This document shows, piece by piece, positions 61,521 through 64,000 of a DNA stretch of 64,000 bases; positions within the stretch are counted from its first letter, which is position 1, and each line of letters starts with the position of its first letter. The DNA is from Liolophura sinensis (Eukaryota; Mollusca; Polyplacophora; Chitonida; Chitonidae). Below the pieces are notes generated by a model, which searched no databases, had not been told where the DNA came from, and worked only from the letters and a program-made list of their open reading frames with translations. Location of the stretch: positions 9,608,281 through 9,672,280 of the forward strand of contig NC_088301.1 of NCBI RefSeq assembly GCF_032854445.1. The letters are read 5' to 3'. Position numbers and translations under genes: made by a program.

Positions 61521-62463
61521 CGCTCAGTTACTATTTCTTTCAGTAACTGGCTGACAAGAAGGTGGCTTTCTGCCTTTAATGCCACATTATAGCAGTGGGG
61601 TCACGGTGGTTATCCATAATTGACAAGCTGAGGAAGGCCGCCTTGAGAGTCGTCTTCATATCTTATTCAGACAACTACATTATCAAGCTGCCACATAAAA
61701 TGAAAGCTTTTATGTCACGTATATATTTGTCATGTTATAAGGTATTAACCGGTTTTGAATCATGACTTCAAATTTATTTATAGCTTATACGAATGCACAA
61801 AAACCGGCTTTTGGCTTCAGGAATCTTATACACACGAGAATAAAATGCAAGTAAATATGGAATCTTTACTCTTCCTTCGCTGACCTTGAAGATACATGTA
61901 CTGCAGAATTTGCTTTCGCACGTTCATTATCATATTTTGAATAAGGACTTTGATGTATTAAAACGAAACCATCTCCTTTTAACAATGTTGGATTCACAAA
62001 TAATGATGCTCTACAGAACATACAGTAATGTCGAACACAGTAGCCTTTCCACTCCAATAGTATTAAGCTGACGCTTAGCAGACCTTCGCTTCACCTGGAG
62101 TTTACAAACCTGCTAATTGCAAACTTCAAAGAGAAGACGCTCTGCTTTTTTGGAATATTAACTGTCTTGATCGAAAAAGGAAATAATGCTTTTAAAGAAA
62201 ACGCATCAGTCAGCAGTGACATGCACCAACACTGCCAACTTTTCCGGACAAATACGACTTAATGCCTACTCTTCTGGACAAATACTACTTAATGCGACTT
62301 AAAGCAACGGCAATTTCAGAAATGTGAGTCTTATTCTAAATTGGTTGGTCATCTTATGTGTTTTACTGGTGATGATTTGTACAGGTAGCTATTTCGAGGA
62401 CACAAGTTGAATTTAAAACGCAACCCGGGTAGGTAAGGAGAGTGACAATATCAGGACATACAT
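61521..62463. other. Unassigned stretch
   Basis: Frames of about 60 codons only. No gene or repeat was recognised. Confidence 0.5.
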
Positions 62464-62646
62464 ACGGTAATCCTTATATGCATGTAATCCTTATCAACAT
62501 GTAATCCTCATATGCAGGTAATCCTTATCAACGTGTAATCCGCATATACATGTAATCCGCATACACTTGTAATCCTTATCAACATGTAATCCGCATATAC
62601 ATGTAATTCTCATCAAAATGTAATCCTCATATACCTGTAATCGTTA
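62464..62646. repeat. Minisatellite of about 17-bp units
   Basis: TGTAATCCTTATCAACA and TGTAATCCKCATATACA type units alternate irregularly, about eleven copies. Confidence 0.9.
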
Positions 62647-62649
62647 GAG

Positions 62650-63313
62650 GAACAGTTGACACAGGAAACTAGCACTCATATGGGTGATTCAGTGGTGAAG
62701 CTGGACCAAGGAGACTAACACCCTTATGGGAGGAAGAACACCTGATCAAGGAAACAGACACCTGGATTGGCAGGGAAACAGCTTACCAAAGAAACTGACA
62801 AACAGGTGAGTGGGGGAAAAACCTGACCAAAGAAACTGACATCCGCGTGTGCAGGGGAACACCCGATAAAGGAAACTAACATCCCAGTAGGCAAGGGAAC
62901 ACCTCGTGAAGAAAAATAACACCCAGGGTGAGCAGGAAAACATCTGATCACAAAAACTGACACCTCACTTGGCTGGAGAACACATTACCAAGGAAACTGA
63001 TACCGGGGTGGGCACTGGAACACCGGATCAAGACAACTGACACTTAGGGTGGGTAGGGGAACACCTGATAAAGGAATTGACACCAGGTGGGGAAGGGAAT
63101 ACCTGATGAAGACAACTGACACCCATGGTGGGCAAGGGAACCTCCCATAAGGGAAACTGACACAGGCGGGCAAGGCAACAGCTGATCGCGGGAACTAACA
63201 CAATGTAAGGTGGGCAGGGAACACCTTACAATTAAAACTAACACCCTAGTGGTCAGAGGAACACCTTACTCTGTTGGACAGGGGAACACCTTACCAAGGA
63301 CACAGACACCCAC
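62650..63313. repeat. Degenerate minisatellite, unit about 41 bp, about 16 copies
   Basis: The unit resembles GAAACTGACACCCAGGGTGG then GCAGGGGAACACCTGATCAA. Copies are strongly diverged with length changes. On the - strand this gives Pro/Cys/Phe-rich repeat frames (62724-62963, 62985-63244), which come from the array and are not genes. Confidence 0.9.
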
Positions 63314-64000
63314 GAATTATCGAATTCGACGAGTCAGATCGTGTGAATGCGGCTCTACTCAAGAGAAAATCCAAAATGGCCCACAGAGCCCATATAATAT
63401 GCACGTTCTATATCACGTAGTATATAAAAGACGTATATTTTATAACTGAAGAATTTGAATTGGGATTAGGATAAATAAGTTAGACACTGTGCAGTGTAGA
63501 CTTATAAACTACTAATGACTACGCCCTCCCTCTCCAAAGTCAAGGCGTCAAACAGGCATTCAACGCACCCTTTAAGTTTATCTTATACACCCATTTATGG
63601 GCTTAGATTTGAGAGAGGTAATCCGATCGTGGATAAAGAAGAAAAACACCACGCATCCTTAACTGTATTCATTGTCGTAAACCGTCAAATTACTCGGAAG
63701 TAGAAGAAATGGTCATCCTTGAGCAATTATAAATGTATCCAGAAATGATTCATCTGATGTCGTCACTGATTCATTTATATCCCATTACTAGAGCTGAAGG
63801 CATCATCAAAAGTGTAGATTGCCAAAAGAAAAAAAAGAAAATAAAATATAAAGGTAGCCAAAAGAAAAAAAACCCAAATTTTTGAACGATCAAGCTTATT
63901 ACGCGACCTTACGTAAGAAGATAAAAAACCCCGACGTGATAAAACATTTTAACAGATCAAGAGGGCTTTCAGTTGCCTTTCGTTTGGATGTGTGAACCAT
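63314..64000. other. Unassigned stretch to the right edge
   Basis: No recognised gene or repeat. A-rich patches lie at about 63825-63880. Confidence 0.5.

Noticed and set aside
62724-63244. Pro/Phe/Cys repeat protein on the - strand
   Set aside because: Several overlapping frames arise from the 41-bp minisatellite, with no promoter or splice support.

Overview
The window is animal nuclear DNA. It is AT-rich, has intron-containing gene structure (GT-AG introns, TATA box, AATAAA signal), and is crowded with microsatellites, minisatellites and tRNA-headed SINEs. The SINE families end in a shared 3' segment followed by AAAT or ACTC tails. From general knowledge this repeat style fits a marine lophotrochozoan (mollusc or brachiopod), but the species cannot be fixed from the sequence. 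No prokaryotic gene, rRNA gene, intact tRNA gene or CRISPR array was seen.

One gene is well supported. At 30.0-33.3 kb on the + strand, five coding exons join in phase to give a 280-residue secreted protein. It has a signal peptide, a dibasic site, one CUB domain, five copies of a Trp/Asn-rich 14-residue repeat encoded by a 42-bp minisatellite, and a short helical C-terminus. A TATA box lies upstream; a probable 3' UTR intron and a poly(A) signal follow. One exon is only 34 nt long.

The largest mobile unit is a decayed LTR retrotransposon on the - strand (39.74-44.17 kb). It has two diverged LTRs, a gag, a zinc knuckle plus aspartic protease, the second half of a reverse transcriptase, a deleted RNase H and a broken integrase. 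Left of it, at 35.9-39.1 kb, lie three separate Tc1/mariner transposase pseudogenes. One was split by a later SINE insertion with a clean 9-bp target duplication.

Layout: 0-9.6 kb holds tandem arrays, compound CA/TA microsatellites, short inverted repeats and SINE pieces, including a SINE inside a 23-bp minisatellite. 9.6-30 kb is gene-poor, with SINEs, two dispersed repeat families and a 47-bp inverted-repeat structure. 30-33.3 kb is the CUB gene. 34.4-44.2 kb is the SINE/Tc1/LTR cluster. 44-52.9 kb is sparse, with two more SINEs and a hairpin. 52.9-54.2 kb is an 18-copy 74-bp satellite. 54-62.4 kb is sparse with SINEs, and 62.46-63.3 kb holds two back-to-back minisatellites. I found no multi-gene operon-like or defence-like system; the most novel item is the CUB/repeat protein.
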